This document shows, in pieces, positions 8,997-19,419 of a DNA stretch of 27,500 bases (positions within the stretch are counted from its first letter, which is position 1; the number at the start of each line of letters is the position of its first letter). The stretch is taken from the NCBI GenBank assembly GCA_015146655.1, contig VKHL01000018.1, positions 1 through 27,500 on the forward strand, written 5' to 3'. The stretch is from Ochromonas danica (taxonomy: Eukaryota > Sar > Chrysophyceae > Chromulinales > Chromulinaceae). A program made the position numbers and the translations under genes. The notes under the pieces were generated by a model. The model did no database searches. It saw only the letters and a list, made by a program, of their open reading frames with translations, and was not told the origin of the DNA.

Positions 8997-11900
8997 ATGT
9001 TTCGTGGAAAGGTAACTGAACGAAGTCCTTCGGATGTGCCAAAGAAGCTAACTATCAAAGCCATTTCGGGCTTTCCAACCATCAAGGATACCAAATTACG
9101 ACGGCTTAAGTCTCAAGAAGTGCAGGCAGCAAAAGATGCATCATCGTCATCATCATCGACCATGCCCTCGCTCAACAAGAATCTCTTGGAAGATATTCAC
9201 TCTCTAATCACTCCCCAAAATGCAGCATTCCTGCAAGGAGGCGGTGATGTCAAGCCTGGCTTTATTGAAGCTAAAGAAGAGAGTGTGGAACCACCCAAAT
9301 CTCAAATGGAGGAGGAGAGGTTCGATATCGATGGTGGGAGGTTGATTGCTGGAGATATGGCTGTCGCAGAAGTTGCCGAAGCTTTGTTATCACATAACGA
9401 TTCAATCATGCATCTGGATAGACTTCTGCTGCGGGAGAAAGCCATTTTCTACGCTGAGAAGATAGTGCATGTCATGAATGACCTAGGTTTCATCATTATT
9501 CAAGGAAACGTGGAGGAAAGAGAATCCGTTTCGTGCACTTTCCATGAAGCGCTTGCACTTATGCGCTCGGAGTATCCCTCTCAAGTGATTCTTGGATGCC
9601 GTGTTGTCTCTGGTATTCTTACGAAAAGAGACTTAATTACCACTTTGCCAGCTTACCTTTCATATCGACTTTGGTTGGAGCAGGAGAAGGAATCTTTAAT
9701 GATGATTGATAAGGCTGCCATGGAATGCTTTATGAGGCTTCTGCCTGCCATTGATTCGGTTGTTCAAGAAGCACGAAGTCTCAATCTGTTTTCCGAGAAT
9801 GCAGTGGTAGAGTCCCTAATGAAACTCTGTGTCCATGAGATCCCTGCCACACTGCCAACATTGCTGCTTTGGGGCTGCACTGCTCGACGCGGTGGTTCTG
9901 TATTAGCGTACTTGCGATGTACCTGTGCATTTGCAGGATCGGTCGTTGAGTTTAACGTCAGTTCTCTATTGTGGCGCTCTGTGGATTGTTCACGAGCATT
10001 GCCTGTCCTTTTAGTACCTCATGCTAAACGCCCTGTTATGTCATACGAAGATAGCTTGTCTGCCTCGCTGGAGAAAGTAAAGAATTTTATGCAAAACAGC
10101 CAGCAAGGCATCACGCGAAGAGGGACAGATTCCTTGAGTCTCTCTTCAGAAGATGAATTTGCGTTGCTGTGTCGATGGAATCGTTCTGAAGCGTTTCTGC
10201 TCGATGCTTCTCTCTTAGAAGTCTTGTTTGGTTTGATTTCAACTCAAAGCCTGGCCTTGTCTGATCTTTCATCGACTGGCTCCGCTATTGAGGAAGCTGC
10301 AGCAGCTTTGGATTTGCTTCTGATGTTAGTTCGTGGCATCATCAGTGATAATGTGGCAAAGCTGGTGATTCGGCGTTTTGTTGGACAAATTTTCCCGATC
10401 ATGATAGAGTGGGACTGGTCATCCTTTACTAAGCATGATAAATCTACTGGGTTTGCTGAGCGGCTTCTACTTTTATTGACTTGGGCATGTAAAGTCTCAC
10501 ATTGTGAGAGATCCATGGCTGGAAATGATAATCTGATAGGAGATCTTTGTGGGATTGGACTGCGTATGGCTTCAGATTGTCCCCGTATGTTCCTATGGTG
10601 GGCGCGATGTCTTCGATTGCTGGAAGCGCAACATCTGGATATACTTTCTCCATTTTTTGTCGATTCTGTGCGCATATCTCAATTGGAGAGGCTATTGTTT
10701 GAGGGATGCAAAGCTACCTCCTGTACACCAGCACTTCGGTGCGAATTTGACGACGAATGTGCCCTTTTGACAAAATCTTTGATTTCTGCTGCTGCTCGTG
10801 TGCTAACGGTAAGTGCAGAAGCCCTTTCGCCCAATAAAAAGGATTACTTCGAGTTAGTGGCGGGTTTCGTGAATCGTTTGGTGGCCAGAGTTAGCTCTGG
10901 ACCACTGATATGGGATGGGAGGGCTGCTCAGTTGGCTCTGTACTTCCAGATTTGCCTGATTCTTAATGAGTCTTCTCATGATATCCACCATGGTATTGTA
11001 ATAAGAGCTGAAGAGGGCGAAAAGAAGTTTTTGGCCTTCCCATTCGACCAACTGGTGGGGTCTCGAGCGTCGCAACTTTCTTCGTGTTCTTCATTTTTGA
11101 TTAATTTTCGATCTTCGCAAAGCAGTATTGTTGAGCATTTCTTGGCTGCTTTACGAAACTTGCACTCCAGCAAAGATATGTTAGCGTGGGAGAGAGCTCT
11201 AATGCTCATGGGGATGGTACAGCTAGTTGTTGAAGGGTGTGACGACCAATTTATACCTATTTTGGAAGGTTTGAACAATAGAAAGGACTTAAATAATACC
11301 GTTCGGGACGGTTTATTGTCTTGGCAACGATCGTGGGTGATCGGACAGATTTTGTTGAGTTGGTTGTGTCGCTCAGGACAGAGCAACTGGGGCGGCCAGA
11401 TACTTCCAAATCTGGGGAGCAATTTCTCGGCTCAGCGAGAGATCATTTTAGCAAATGTTATTCAAGGATTGGTCATGTTGTGCGATTGTGATGCTAGCAC
11501 AATGGGCGCGGACTTCTCTTGGCGTTTGTCTGAGCGTCTCTTTTCTGATGGTCCCGATTTTTTGGGTCGAGAGTGGCCCTACCAAGTCTTATCTTTCTTA
11601 AGAGATAAAGAATTATATCCTTTCCTGTCATTATTGCTCGTGTTGGAGGAGCGAGAGAATGCAATTGTGGCTTCCATTCTACCTGAACACAAGTTATTTT
11701 TTCTGCTTAACATCTTGACAAGGGATTGCCGTTCACTTTGGCCGGGTGGCGCACTTGCGGATGCTTACAGCGATGTGGAGAAGGAAGAAGAATTGGAAAC
11801 TATTGTTAGTACGTTTGTTGCTTTGGTGACGTTAGTGACTGAGAGAGCGCTGAAGAGGGAAAGCTTGGAAGTGGTTGAGCAACGGAAGTGCATTAGCAGT

Positions 11901-12788
11901 TTTCTCTCTAAGATTGGGCAAGAACTCTCCGTTGATGCTCACAGAAGTGGTTCAAATCAAACGCTGGCGCTCACAAAGCTTCACGCAAATATTTTCAATG
12001 CGAATCTTATGGGCTTTATCGGAAATGTGGTGGATTGTTGTGTGAATGTGGAGCTGCATCCTGAAGTAACCGCTTGCATACTTTCCCTGCTCACACTACC
12101 GGGATGTGTCCCAGATATTTGCAATAAAGTTTGGAAAGAGGTGTCTGAGACGGGCTTAATCCATCTGATTGATCATCCTCGATGGAATGAACGAATTGTT
12201 CCTGCTATCTTACCCTCTATTCTCCTTCAATTGCTGCCAAGCCATTATATACCACTCATATTACAGTCTTTACGATCGCTCCGTTGTAGTGAAGATCAAC
12301 GCCTTGCGATAGTTCGAATACAACTTCTCAGACTTTGTCTTTTCTTTCAGTCTTGCCTCGTCCTTTCACAAGGAAAATGGGTGTTTTCTGGTAGTGGTAG
12401 GAGAGTGCTCCTGAGTATTTTGTCGGAAACTGATCATTCTAGCCAGTGGATTGCTGGTGCCTTGATTCTTTTGCTGATTTCTCTTTTGCCTTCAACTCCT
12501 AACTCAACTCTGGAAGCCACAACAGTCTTGCTCCATCTATTTCCGGACCTTTCTCCTGATAACAGCGCCCCAAAGTTCCTCCGTTTCTCTGCAAAGCTTG
12601 TATTAGATATGCTTAGTTTGCATTGTCAGTGGATTGGAGAAGCATTCGCAGCTGACGAGGCACTTAAAGATCGCTTGGCGTTGTGGGCTGAAAGAGCACC
12701 TCATGTCACAATCATCTTGCCGCTCGAAAGTTGTCCAGCAGGAGATAATTGGCGGCAACTCGAGACAGCTAAAGAACTTATGCCATAA
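8997..12788 (+). CDS. RPAP1/MINIYO-like RNA polymerase II-associated protein
   Basis: Intronless 1263-residue frame. RPAP1 (MINIYO in plants) binds RNA polymerase II and helps its assembly or nuclear import. I base the call on remembered similarity at several points in the right order. LNKNLLEDIHSLITPQNAAFLQ (about 59-80) resembles the RPAP1 N-terminal motif in which a helix leads into 'LDPSLxxFL'. ERFDIDGGRLIA (107-118) resembles the 'RFxLxGxL' entry to the RPAP1 C-terminal domain. GREWPYQVLSFL and LTKLHANIFNANLMGFIGNVV, far downstream, resemble conserved C-terminal blocks. The rest is Leu-rich helical repeat. The first ~120 residues are basic or serine-rich and look disordered. Similarity is weak overall, so another ARM/HEAT-type scaffold remains possible; that it is a real gene is not in doubt. 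Confidence 0.55.
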   Translation: MFRGKVTERSPSDVPKKLTIKAISGFPTIKDTKLRRLKSQEVQAAKDASSSSSSTMPSLNKNLLEDIHSLITPQNAAFLQGGGDVKPGFIEAKEESVEPPKSQMEEERFDIDGGRLIAGDMAVAEVAEALLSHNDSIMHLDRLLLREKAIFYAEKIVHVMNDLGFIIIQGNVEERESVSCTFHEALALMRSEYPSQVILGCRVVSGILTKRDLITTLPAYLSYRLWLEQEKESLMMIDKAAMECFMRLLPAIDSVVQEARSLNLFSENAVVESLMKLCVHEIPATLPTLLLWGCTARRGGSVLAYLRCTCAFAGSVVEFNVSSLLWRSVDCSRALPVLLVPHAKRPVMSYEDSLSASLEKVKNFMQNSQQGITRRGTDSLSLSSEDEFALLCRWNRSEAFLLDASLLEVLFGLISTQSLALSDLSSTGSAIEEAAAALDLLLMLVRGIISDNVAKLVIRRFVGQIFPIMIEWDWSSFTKHDKSTGFAERLLLLLTWACKVSHCERSMAGNDNLIGDLCGIGLRMASDCPRMFLWWARCLRLLEAQHLDILSPFFVDSVRISQLERLLFEGCKATSCTPALRCEFDDECALLTKSLISAAARVLTVSAEALSPNKKDYFELVAGFVNRLVARVSSGPLIWDGRAAQLALYFQICLILNESSHDIHHGIVIRAEEGEKKFLAFPFDQLVGSRASQLSSCSSFLINFRSSQSSIVEHFLAALRNLHSSKDMLAWERALMLMGMVQLVVEGCDDQFIPILEGLNNRKDLNNTVRDGLLSWQRSWVIGQILLSWLCRSGQSNWGGQILPNLGSNFSAQREIILANVIQGLVMLCDCDASTMGADFSWRLSERLFSDGPDFLGREWPYQVLSFLRDKELYPFLSLLLVLEERENAIVASILPEHKLFFLLNILTRDCRSLWPGGALADAYSDVEKEEELETIVSTFVALVTLVTERALKRESLEVVEQRKCISSFLSKIGQELSVDAHRSGSNQTLALTKLHANIFNANLMGFIGNVVDCCVNVELHPEVTACILSLLTLPGCVPDICNKVWKEVSETGLIHLIDHPRWNERIVPAILPSILLQLLPSHYIPLILQSLRSLRCSEDQRLAIVRIQLLRLCLFFQSCLVLSQGKWVFSGSGRRVLLSILSETDHSSQWIAGALILLLISLLPSTPNSTLEATTVLLHLFPDLSPDNSAPKFLRFSAKLVLDMLSLHCQWIGEAFAADEALKDRLALWAERAPHVTIILPLESCPAGDNWRQLETAKELMP

Positions 12789-13033
12789 GCTAAAAGTTGT
12801 GAATGACGAATGTCTGTAATCTGGAGATCTACTGTGCACCGTAGTCTAGACCAGTAAACTTGTTTCTGTTGGAAGAGACCAGACCATTAACTTGACACGT
12901 TAACTTAACAGGAATAATATTGACAGAATTAAAAAAAAGAAATTAAATAAAGAATTAAAGGTACGACACAGAACTGACTATTGTGGTAAGCAACCGCTTG
13001 TTTCCTCTCCTAGAGCAGTGTTTGATTGAGTAT
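12789..13033. other. Intergenic region with possible poly(A) signal at 12946-12951
   Basis: AT-rich spacer between two + strand genes. It contains A-rich runs and AATAAA at 12946-12951, about 160 bp past the RPAP1-like stop and a plausible polyadenylation signal. A GTAAGC near 12985 and a CTAG near 13010 frame only about 28 bp, too short for an intron here. Confidence 0.45.
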
Positions 13034-15496
13034 ATGTTGAAGATGCAGTCATCAGCTGCAACCAGAAAAAGCCATGCAGATGCTTTGCAGTCCAAGGTCT
13101 CGCACTTCCTCCTCCACTTCTTCCTTTCGCCCAGGCTAACATGTTCTCGTTATTTCTCTCAGGCAATGGTCGAAAGCTTAAAAGCGAGAGGCGTCACAAG
13201 CGGTCGCAAGGCGCGAAAGATGGTCAGTGTATACTTTTCCTGTCATTGTCATCTGGCCTAGTCCTAATGAGATGATCTCACGATGCAGAAAGAGACTGTG
13301 GAAGTCGCGACCTGCGATTCAAATCAAACTGCGCCTGAGCATGTCTTCCTTACGATGATTAGTGCATTAAATCAGCGCGCTTTTGATCTCCTGCAAGATG
13401 TGGAACGCTTCCAGTCTCTCACTGAAAAGGTCTCTTTCTCGCCTTTCCGACGACCCGCCCAACTAACTATTTTTCCGTTCTACTTGTAGAAATCGACCCA
13501 CTTTGAAGGATTCGAGGTCTCCCTCAAGGGCTTACGCAAAGTCAGTCTGCTAAGTCAGATCATTGTGGCTGTCATGACCTGCACCTCCACCAGTCCAGGA
13601 ATTGCAGCCACTGACACAACGATTTCCACTCCTTCGCAGAATCCTATCAATCCTCCTATCGTCTCTATTTCTCTTCCTGGAACGGAGAGTTTGTTAGGTA
13701 TGAGTTTGTCTTGCCTTGACTACCTCTCCATCAGTCATCACTCGAATTGTGACAGAGGAGTTACGCTTTGCCGGAGCGTTCCTTTTACGTCAAGAGCTTT
13801 CAGCGCTTACCCTGTTCGCATTATCGTGCGGATTTTTTGCCCTCGCCGTGGATTGCAGTCGTGCCTTGATTAAAAATGAAGCTAAACGCTCAGAGCAAGG
13901 TTTATGGGTAATGCGTGGCCTGAGTTTTGCTGGCATGGGCAGTGCTTATCTGGCTCGGTTGCACTGCCAATCTGCCAGGAAATTTTCTGAGTCAAATCGC
14001 GTGGCTCTGCCAGGACTGGACAGTGTGCTCGCTTGGTTGGAAGATGTGGAGCATAAAGAAGCTATTCGCCGCATGGAGATGTCCACTGTCGAGGTGTTTG
14101 TTTTCGTTTTATTTGCATTTAATTGATCGCGCTAACTATAAATCGATTTTGACTGTTTCTTATTTAGCATGTTGATGAGGAGATTAGACGAGGGTTATAT
14201 TTTCTTGCAGGTTATCAACATTGCGAGAATGGGTTCCTGATGAAGCATCCAGATCTGCAAGAAGTTGACATTGAGGACTTTCGATACCTACTTCAACCTG
14301 ATCTCAACCTGTTTCCACTGGATGAAACGTTGAATAAAGAGCGGGGAAGTCGCGAGACCATTCTTATGATACGCAATTTACTTCGAAGTTGGATTGCACG
14401 CCAAGCGAATTTACAGAACAAAAGCTTGTTTTCTACATCAGCTAAATTGGTTGCCAATACGACATTGCATAAACTATGGATTGCGAGCAGAAGATCTCTC
14501 TCTTCTTCAAAATCAGACGATCAAATATCAAGTCTGTTTGTAGCTCTCGCGATCCTTGAGATACAGCGAAGACTCTTCTATGAAGCACAAATGTTGTTTT
14601 TGGAGGGCTTGTTGAAATCCGCCGAGTACAAATATATTGCTGTTCACACCCTCGGGACTGCATTGCTGTCTCAAGACGGTAGTGTTTCCGAAGAGCTATT
14701 GGCCCTTGTTGAGCTGTTGGAAGTTGATGTGGTCCTCTTGCAACACTATCTCAAGACAGTGTTAAGTGCGTGTGAGGTGAATATTGAAAGATGTGCTGCT
14801 GCGACGCGAGTCACCAAAGCCGATCGAGGTCCGAGCCATCTCTTTACTGGATCCACTACTGCCAGCACTGCGCCAAGCCTCCTACGTTCAACTAATCTCT
14901 TCATGCAATGCGACAGGCAAGCATCTATTGTTCTAATTGTTGCATTTACAATCCTGTCTAATCAGTGCAATCTTCTTAACAGATGGAAGGAGGCAGCGAG
15001 AAGCCTAAAGAAATTGGAAGCATTACTTTCTCAAAACACCAGCCTAGGGAGGACAGACTGTACAAAGGAGTGTAATGGTTTTGTTGGAAGCTACATTCAA
15101 CCCCTTGATTCTTCGTCAATGCGCCCGCTTTCTCCTACTGATGCAATGAATTTGCAAGGCCTATCGCAGCTGTTCTTGACTGGAGCTGCAATACCTATCG
15201 TTAACATTCGCCAGCTTCCCAACTTTTATGCGCGAACATGCTTGAACAGAATTCCGCGACTATTGTTGACCTCATACGAGAAGATAGAGGAACTCTTCTC
15301 TTCATCCCTTCTATCTTTACAAGATACTTCAGGAGGATCATCATTACCAGAGGATGAGAAAGATCTGTCCATTCTTTTGGGTTCGCTTGGTGATAGAGAC
15401 ATTCCTCTGAGCTATTGGTATTTCACAATACAAAGAATGAACCGTCAAGTTGATTTTGAATTGGCAAGACGGGGTAAGAGGAATAATTTTGTTTGA
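13034..15496 (+). CDS. Unrecognised helical-repeat protein, about 712 aa
   Basis: Exons: 13034-13096, 13163-13222, 13289-13429, 13490-13697, 13756-14093, 14168-15496. The introns (66, 66, 60, 58 and 74 bp) are GT-AG and keep the frame throughout. The start is the first of two close in-frame Mets (MLKMQSSAATRK); the second is three codons on. I do not recognise the family. The N-terminus is basic (ARGVTSGRKARK). The remainder is mostly amphipathic helices rich in Leu and Ala, for example ELRFAGAFLLRQELSALTLF, and a pair near residues 380-430 (SLFVALAILEIQRRLFYEAQ) that could belong to a TPR-like solenoid. No transmembrane segment is convincing. A 99-nt stretch (13541-13639) of exon 4 has intron-like ends but is in frame and open; I kept it as coding. 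Confidence 0.75.
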
Positions 15497-15869
15497 TTGT
15501 GGCATGTAATAAGATAGAAGGATATTGCTGTAGAGTAATTATTATATTTTGACCATTTATCGCTAGCTTTCAGCAACGGATGGGCAGAGCAGTACAAGAC
15601 CATCTGTTTTAGCCAATCAGCCAACCTTTGCACCACTTTTCATTCTTTACATAAAGCTACTCTCCATCAAGTCGTCCACTTTCCGCCAAGAATCATTTGA
15701 TAATAGCATGAAGACAGTAGCGTGAAGATGAGAATATATGAAGTCGAGTGATTAGTTTGCACACCATGTAAATGTAAACCTCCAGACCAGATCTCAGATC
15801 TGGAGATCTGGGACGCCTTTACGTTCTAACTCGTGACCTTGGAAAGAAGAGGTCAAAAGGTTAGAAGCC
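15497..15869. other. 373-bp intergenic region upstream of OST3
   Basis: Holds the 3' end of the preceding gene and the promoter of the OST3 gene. The only structure I see is the AGATCT cluster described separately. No tRNA fold, gene or other repeat was recognised. Confidence 0.6.
15787..15811. repeat. Palindromic cluster: three AGATCT sites
   Basis: CCAGATCTC (15787-15795) and GAGATCTGG (15803-15811) form a perfect 9-bp inverted repeat around a 7-nt spacer that itself holds AGATCT. The hexamer starts at 15789, 15796 and 15804. It lies about 60 bp before the OST3 start codon, so it may be a promoter element. Confidence 0.8.
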
Positions 15870-17129
15870 ATGCTTGGTCGAGTTAGAAAGATGATTGTGT
15901 TCTTTTCTTGCTTACTGCTTGCTCTATTATTGCCCGTGGAGTCAGCTGCCAAGCCAAAGACCACAAACATCGAAGCCATACAGGCGTCTCTCGCTTCCTC
16001 ACCCTACATGGCTCTCACAGATAAATCCTTCAGCCAGTTCATTGTCCAGCGCCCAAGAGAGTACCATGCTGTGATTATGTTGACGGCAACCAACCCTAAA
16101 TATAAATGCACCATTTGTCAGCGAGCCAAGTCCGTCTTTGCGAGTGCGGCAAAGGCTTACGACGCGCAGTTCGCTTTCAACACCACTGGCCAGGATCAGC
16201 GACTGGCATTTTTCAGTATAGAAGTCGATGACGCACCTGTAGTCTTCAATGAGCTAAAACTGGATAGTGTGCCCCATTTCTACATTCTTCCACCCGCTGC
16301 AGCCAAAGCTCCCAAGACAAAGATCTCCACCCGTGAAGTGGAAGCCAAAGCGTTCATGGACAACTTGGAAGGCGCACTCAAAGCGATTGAGGCATCCACT
16401 TCAATTAAGGTTCGCATCCTGCTTGATCCATGGCCTTTTGTAGTTGGCATTGTATTTGCTGCCATACTTCTTGCTTTTGTGGTGGAGAAAGCTTCCAGAG
16501 ATCTTTGGGGCACTTTTCTATGGTACCGTAATCCTGTCCTAATCGCCAGTGTTAGCGCGGTGAGTATGCAATCTTCCTCTATATGTATTTATCCACTAAT
16601 TTGTTGGTTGACTTGTTAGCTTTGTTTCTCGGTGGGTGTCAGTGGCAGCATCTATTGCATCATTCGATCCGCGCCCCTATTAGGTTTTAGTCGATTTGGC
16701 TCTCCGGTGATCTTTTCAACTCAAGGCCGTGATCAATTCTTGTTGGAAGGTGTTGTTGTGGCAGTCCTGACTCTTGCCATTTCTTTCTTTGGTTATCTGC
16801 TTCGGTTCAGCACCAAGTTGCACTTCCCTATCTTAAGGCATCTATGCGTCTTAGTTTGTATGGCAGGCTTTTGTGCTGTTGGATGTGAGCTTTGGCAGTT
16901 ATATGTTTTGAAAACGCCCTGGTATACTATCAAAGACACGATGCCGGGTGAACTTTGGCGTTTTATGACGTCCTCGGTGAAGAAGAATAGTGGCTTACCC
17001 AAGCGATTGTGGAGATTATCGGAGATTTGGCTCTTCGAAGCGAAAGACTGGTTCGCCTTCTACAAGAAATTTGAAGCATTGATCGTTGATTATCTACGCC
17101 GTCAAGTACCTCTCTTCACCTCTAGCTGA
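15870..17129 (+). CDS. OST3: OST3/OST6 oligosaccharyltransferase subunit
   Basis: This is the thioredoxin-fold subunit of the ER oligosaccharyltransferase, which captures cysteine-containing acceptor proteins for N-glycosylation (animal relatives are TUSC3 and MAGT1). Exons 15870-16559 and 16620-17129 flank a 60-bp intron and give 399 aa. Visible parts: a signal peptide (about 1-26, FFSCLLLALLLPVESAA); a luminal thioredoxin-like domain (~35-175) with redox CTIC at residues 80-83 and a likely cis-proline in LDSVPHFYIL; then four membrane segments at about 188-206, 223-246, 271-292 and 303-327, the usual OST3 topology. Oddly, some 70 residues (about 330-399), rich in Trp, Lys and Phe, follow the last segment, where relatives normally stop. 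A second in-frame Met at residue 8 is an alternative start. Confidence 0.9.
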
Positions 17130-17382
17130 GAACAAAAGGTTTAGACCGCCAAAGGAAACGATGAGATGATCTCTATCGGTCACTTGGTTTCAAGTTACAA
17201 TACACTGTACTAAACAGGATTTAATACTCTCCATCGCTCATTTCTATTACACTCAATCACAATACCCATGAGAAAAATGTGCGTTTGATACCCTTCCTAG
17301 CACGAAATAAATGACTTGCATTATGTCAGCAAGTCTGAGCCCTAGCTGTTTATGAAGTTTGGGCCAGGCAGTAACATATGCA
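17130..17382. other. Convergent 3' region of OST3 and SLC49 genes
   Basis: 253 bp between the two stop codons. AATAAA at 17306-17311 (+) is a candidate poly(A) signal for OST3. Nothing else was recognised. Confidence 0.5.
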
Positions 17383-19262
17383 TCAGATCAACGGGTCTGA
17401 TGGGCCCTTCTCCAGATGAATGCGTTTTAATTCGCCTCGATAGAACAAAATGGTAAACAGCGCAAGAAAAAGGATGCCAATTATGAAGAAGTTGGACGCG
17501 AGCAACGGAGGGGGGCCAATTTTCTTCACTTCAAGTAACGCCTAGAATACACTCACACTGTCACAATGAACAGAGCAAATAGGCAACTGTTAAACTGACC
17601 TGAAGAATAAACGTTACGGCAAGACCCAGAAGATTGCTTCCTGCAACATGCAAGACAGCTTAACACAATGCCGAAAACAAGAAGTCCAACATTTCATACC
17701 CATAAACATCAAACCCATCGAGACATCTTCAGATACCGGATAGGTAACTTCTGCGCAATTTTCCATCATCACTGGTAAGAGGGGAAGAACGCTCACTCCT
17801 AGCGGACACATAACACACATATTTAAACCCAGGTAGTTGGCACGAAGCTTATTCGGAGAGCTCACCCAAAAAACCAAAAGATATAACAAGAGGCCAGTAA
17901 TTGTTGCTGAAAAGCATCATCACAAAGAGGATCCCTGCACCCACGCAAGCACAAACTCCCAACAGGAGAATTCTATGATATGCTTTGGTTTTCTCCAAAG
18001 CATATGCTGCAAATATACGACGTTGTTTCACAAACAGAACAGAGAAGCACAAACTAATGGAGAGAAACTTACCTATGACACCAGCTCCGATAATTCCACA
18101 GAATATGAATACAGCGCCGAATGTTCCAGCATCATCATTACTACCAAAGGATATATAACAGCTGTTTACTGATTGACCACGATACGAGTAAATCAATCAT
18201 ACCTGTAGCCATGAGGAGCAATGATTTGGTTTAAGAGTGTCATCAAAGCATCAAAAAAACCCACCCCTATCGAAAATACGATGAAGAGTACCCAATAATC
18301 TCGACAATTCCACAGGGTATTGATCTCCTGTCGCAAATGATCTATTGAAGCGTCGCCAAAGGAAAAGCTAACCTTCTGAGATAAATCATCGCGGGAACTC
18401 GACGAATCTTCTGTGGGGTTAGAGTTTTGCATAATAGTCTTCGAATATACGTTCATCCATTCGATTGCAAGTAAGCCCTTCGAACAGAAAATCTGGGAAG
18501 CAAAAGAAAACATACCTGCTTCAGTTTGGTAGAGTGAGAGGGAGGAACGGGAGGTTGGTCTTTGAAGGCTAAAATCGTAAAAGCTAAAGGTACGAGGCTG
18601 ATGAGTAGCTGAGCCAGGAATAGGTTGGTCATGCCATGTACATTACAGTCACTGTCATCGTTATTACAACTCTCACTCACAAACAATACAGGAATAATCT
18701 GCCCAATAGCATTTCCTATGGGGCTGAACATGGATCCAATGGTAGTGGCTATGTCTCTTTCTTCAACAGGAAACCAAGTCGCCGCAATAGATGGTGGCAT
18801 GTTGAGAAAGAAAGGCTGTGCCAAGGCGGCCAACACCTGTCCCAGAAATATGATCCAATAGAGTGCGGGGTAGCTCAACTGATTTTTCAAGAGAGCCCCG
18901 ATTAATCTTAACAGTCCGCCCAAAGCAGTCAACAACCCTGCCACAATGAACGTTTTCTTGAGCTTCAGCTTTTTCGCAAGCAGGAAACAGAGAATGGTCC
19001 CTGGGGTGTACATGATAAGAAATATATTAGCGAGCATGTTGACACCAGTTTTTGATGAATAGTAAGATCCCTGCATATAGTGCTGTGTAATGTCTGAGAT
19101 GGGAGAGAAAGTTACCCAATACATGGCATTACAGAACTCCAAAAGGGAGAAGATCGCTAGCATCACCCATCGATCCCTAAACACTTGAATCTGAACGTTG
19201 TTTCCTTCGCTTGCAATCGACATTTCCGATTCCTTGAGCAGTTGTGTTCTGACCTCATCCAT
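17383..19262 (-). CDS. SLC49/FLVCR-family MFS transporter
   Basis: This is a 12-helix major-facilitator membrane protein of the SLC49 family (FLVCR1/2, SLC49A3, DIRC2). Family members have been linked to haem, choline or ethanolamine transport; the substrate here is unknown. Exons on the minus strand: 19262-18516, 18438-18203, 18140-18073, 18006-17866, 17798-17700, 17640-17600, 17541-17383 (introns 77, 62, 66, 67, 59 and 58 bp), giving 496 aa. The N-terminal half has the family opening FRDRWVMLAIFSLLEFCNAM, then AQPFFLNMPPSIAATWFP and a TTIGSMFSPIGNAIGQ helix. After an acidic/serine loop (~250-290) come FDALMTLLNQIIAPHGYS, a GIIGAGVIG glycine-rich helix and ENCAEVTYPVSE, close to SLC49A3 'VAMELAVECSFPVGE' as I recall it. 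The real start is the Met at 19262 (MDEVRTQLLKES). The first acceptor (18439-18440) is the least certain splice site. Confidence 0.88.
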
Positions 19263-19419
19263 TTTCAACAGGAGAGAAGATACTGAACTGTAGTTTGCTC
19301 AATGGTGTGAAACCCACCGCCCATGCAAACACCTCCGGTATGGAATAAAATGCAAAAACTGTTTTTAGGTGGGCTGGGCGCTGGATTGGGAATTTCTTGT
19401 TTCTTCAATTTACCTCGAA
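19263..19419. promoter_or_regulatory. Divergent promoter region (157 bp)
   Basis: The entire gap between the start codons of the leftward SLC49 transporter and the rightward NECAP gene, so both promoters overlap here. No core element stands out. Confidence 0.6.

Noticed and set aside
12985-13012. Possible intron before the 13034 gene
   Set aside because: Only about 28 bp, far below the 53-78 bp range seen for every other intron here.
13541-13639. Optional 99-nt intron inside exon 4
   Set aside because: It has GT/AG-like ends but is in frame, open and encodes a plausible helix (SLLSQIIVAVMTC); left as coding.
18493-18515. 23-nt GT-AG intron in the SLC49 gene
   Set aside because: Too short; the acceptor at 18439-18440 gives a 77-bp intron and keeps the frame.
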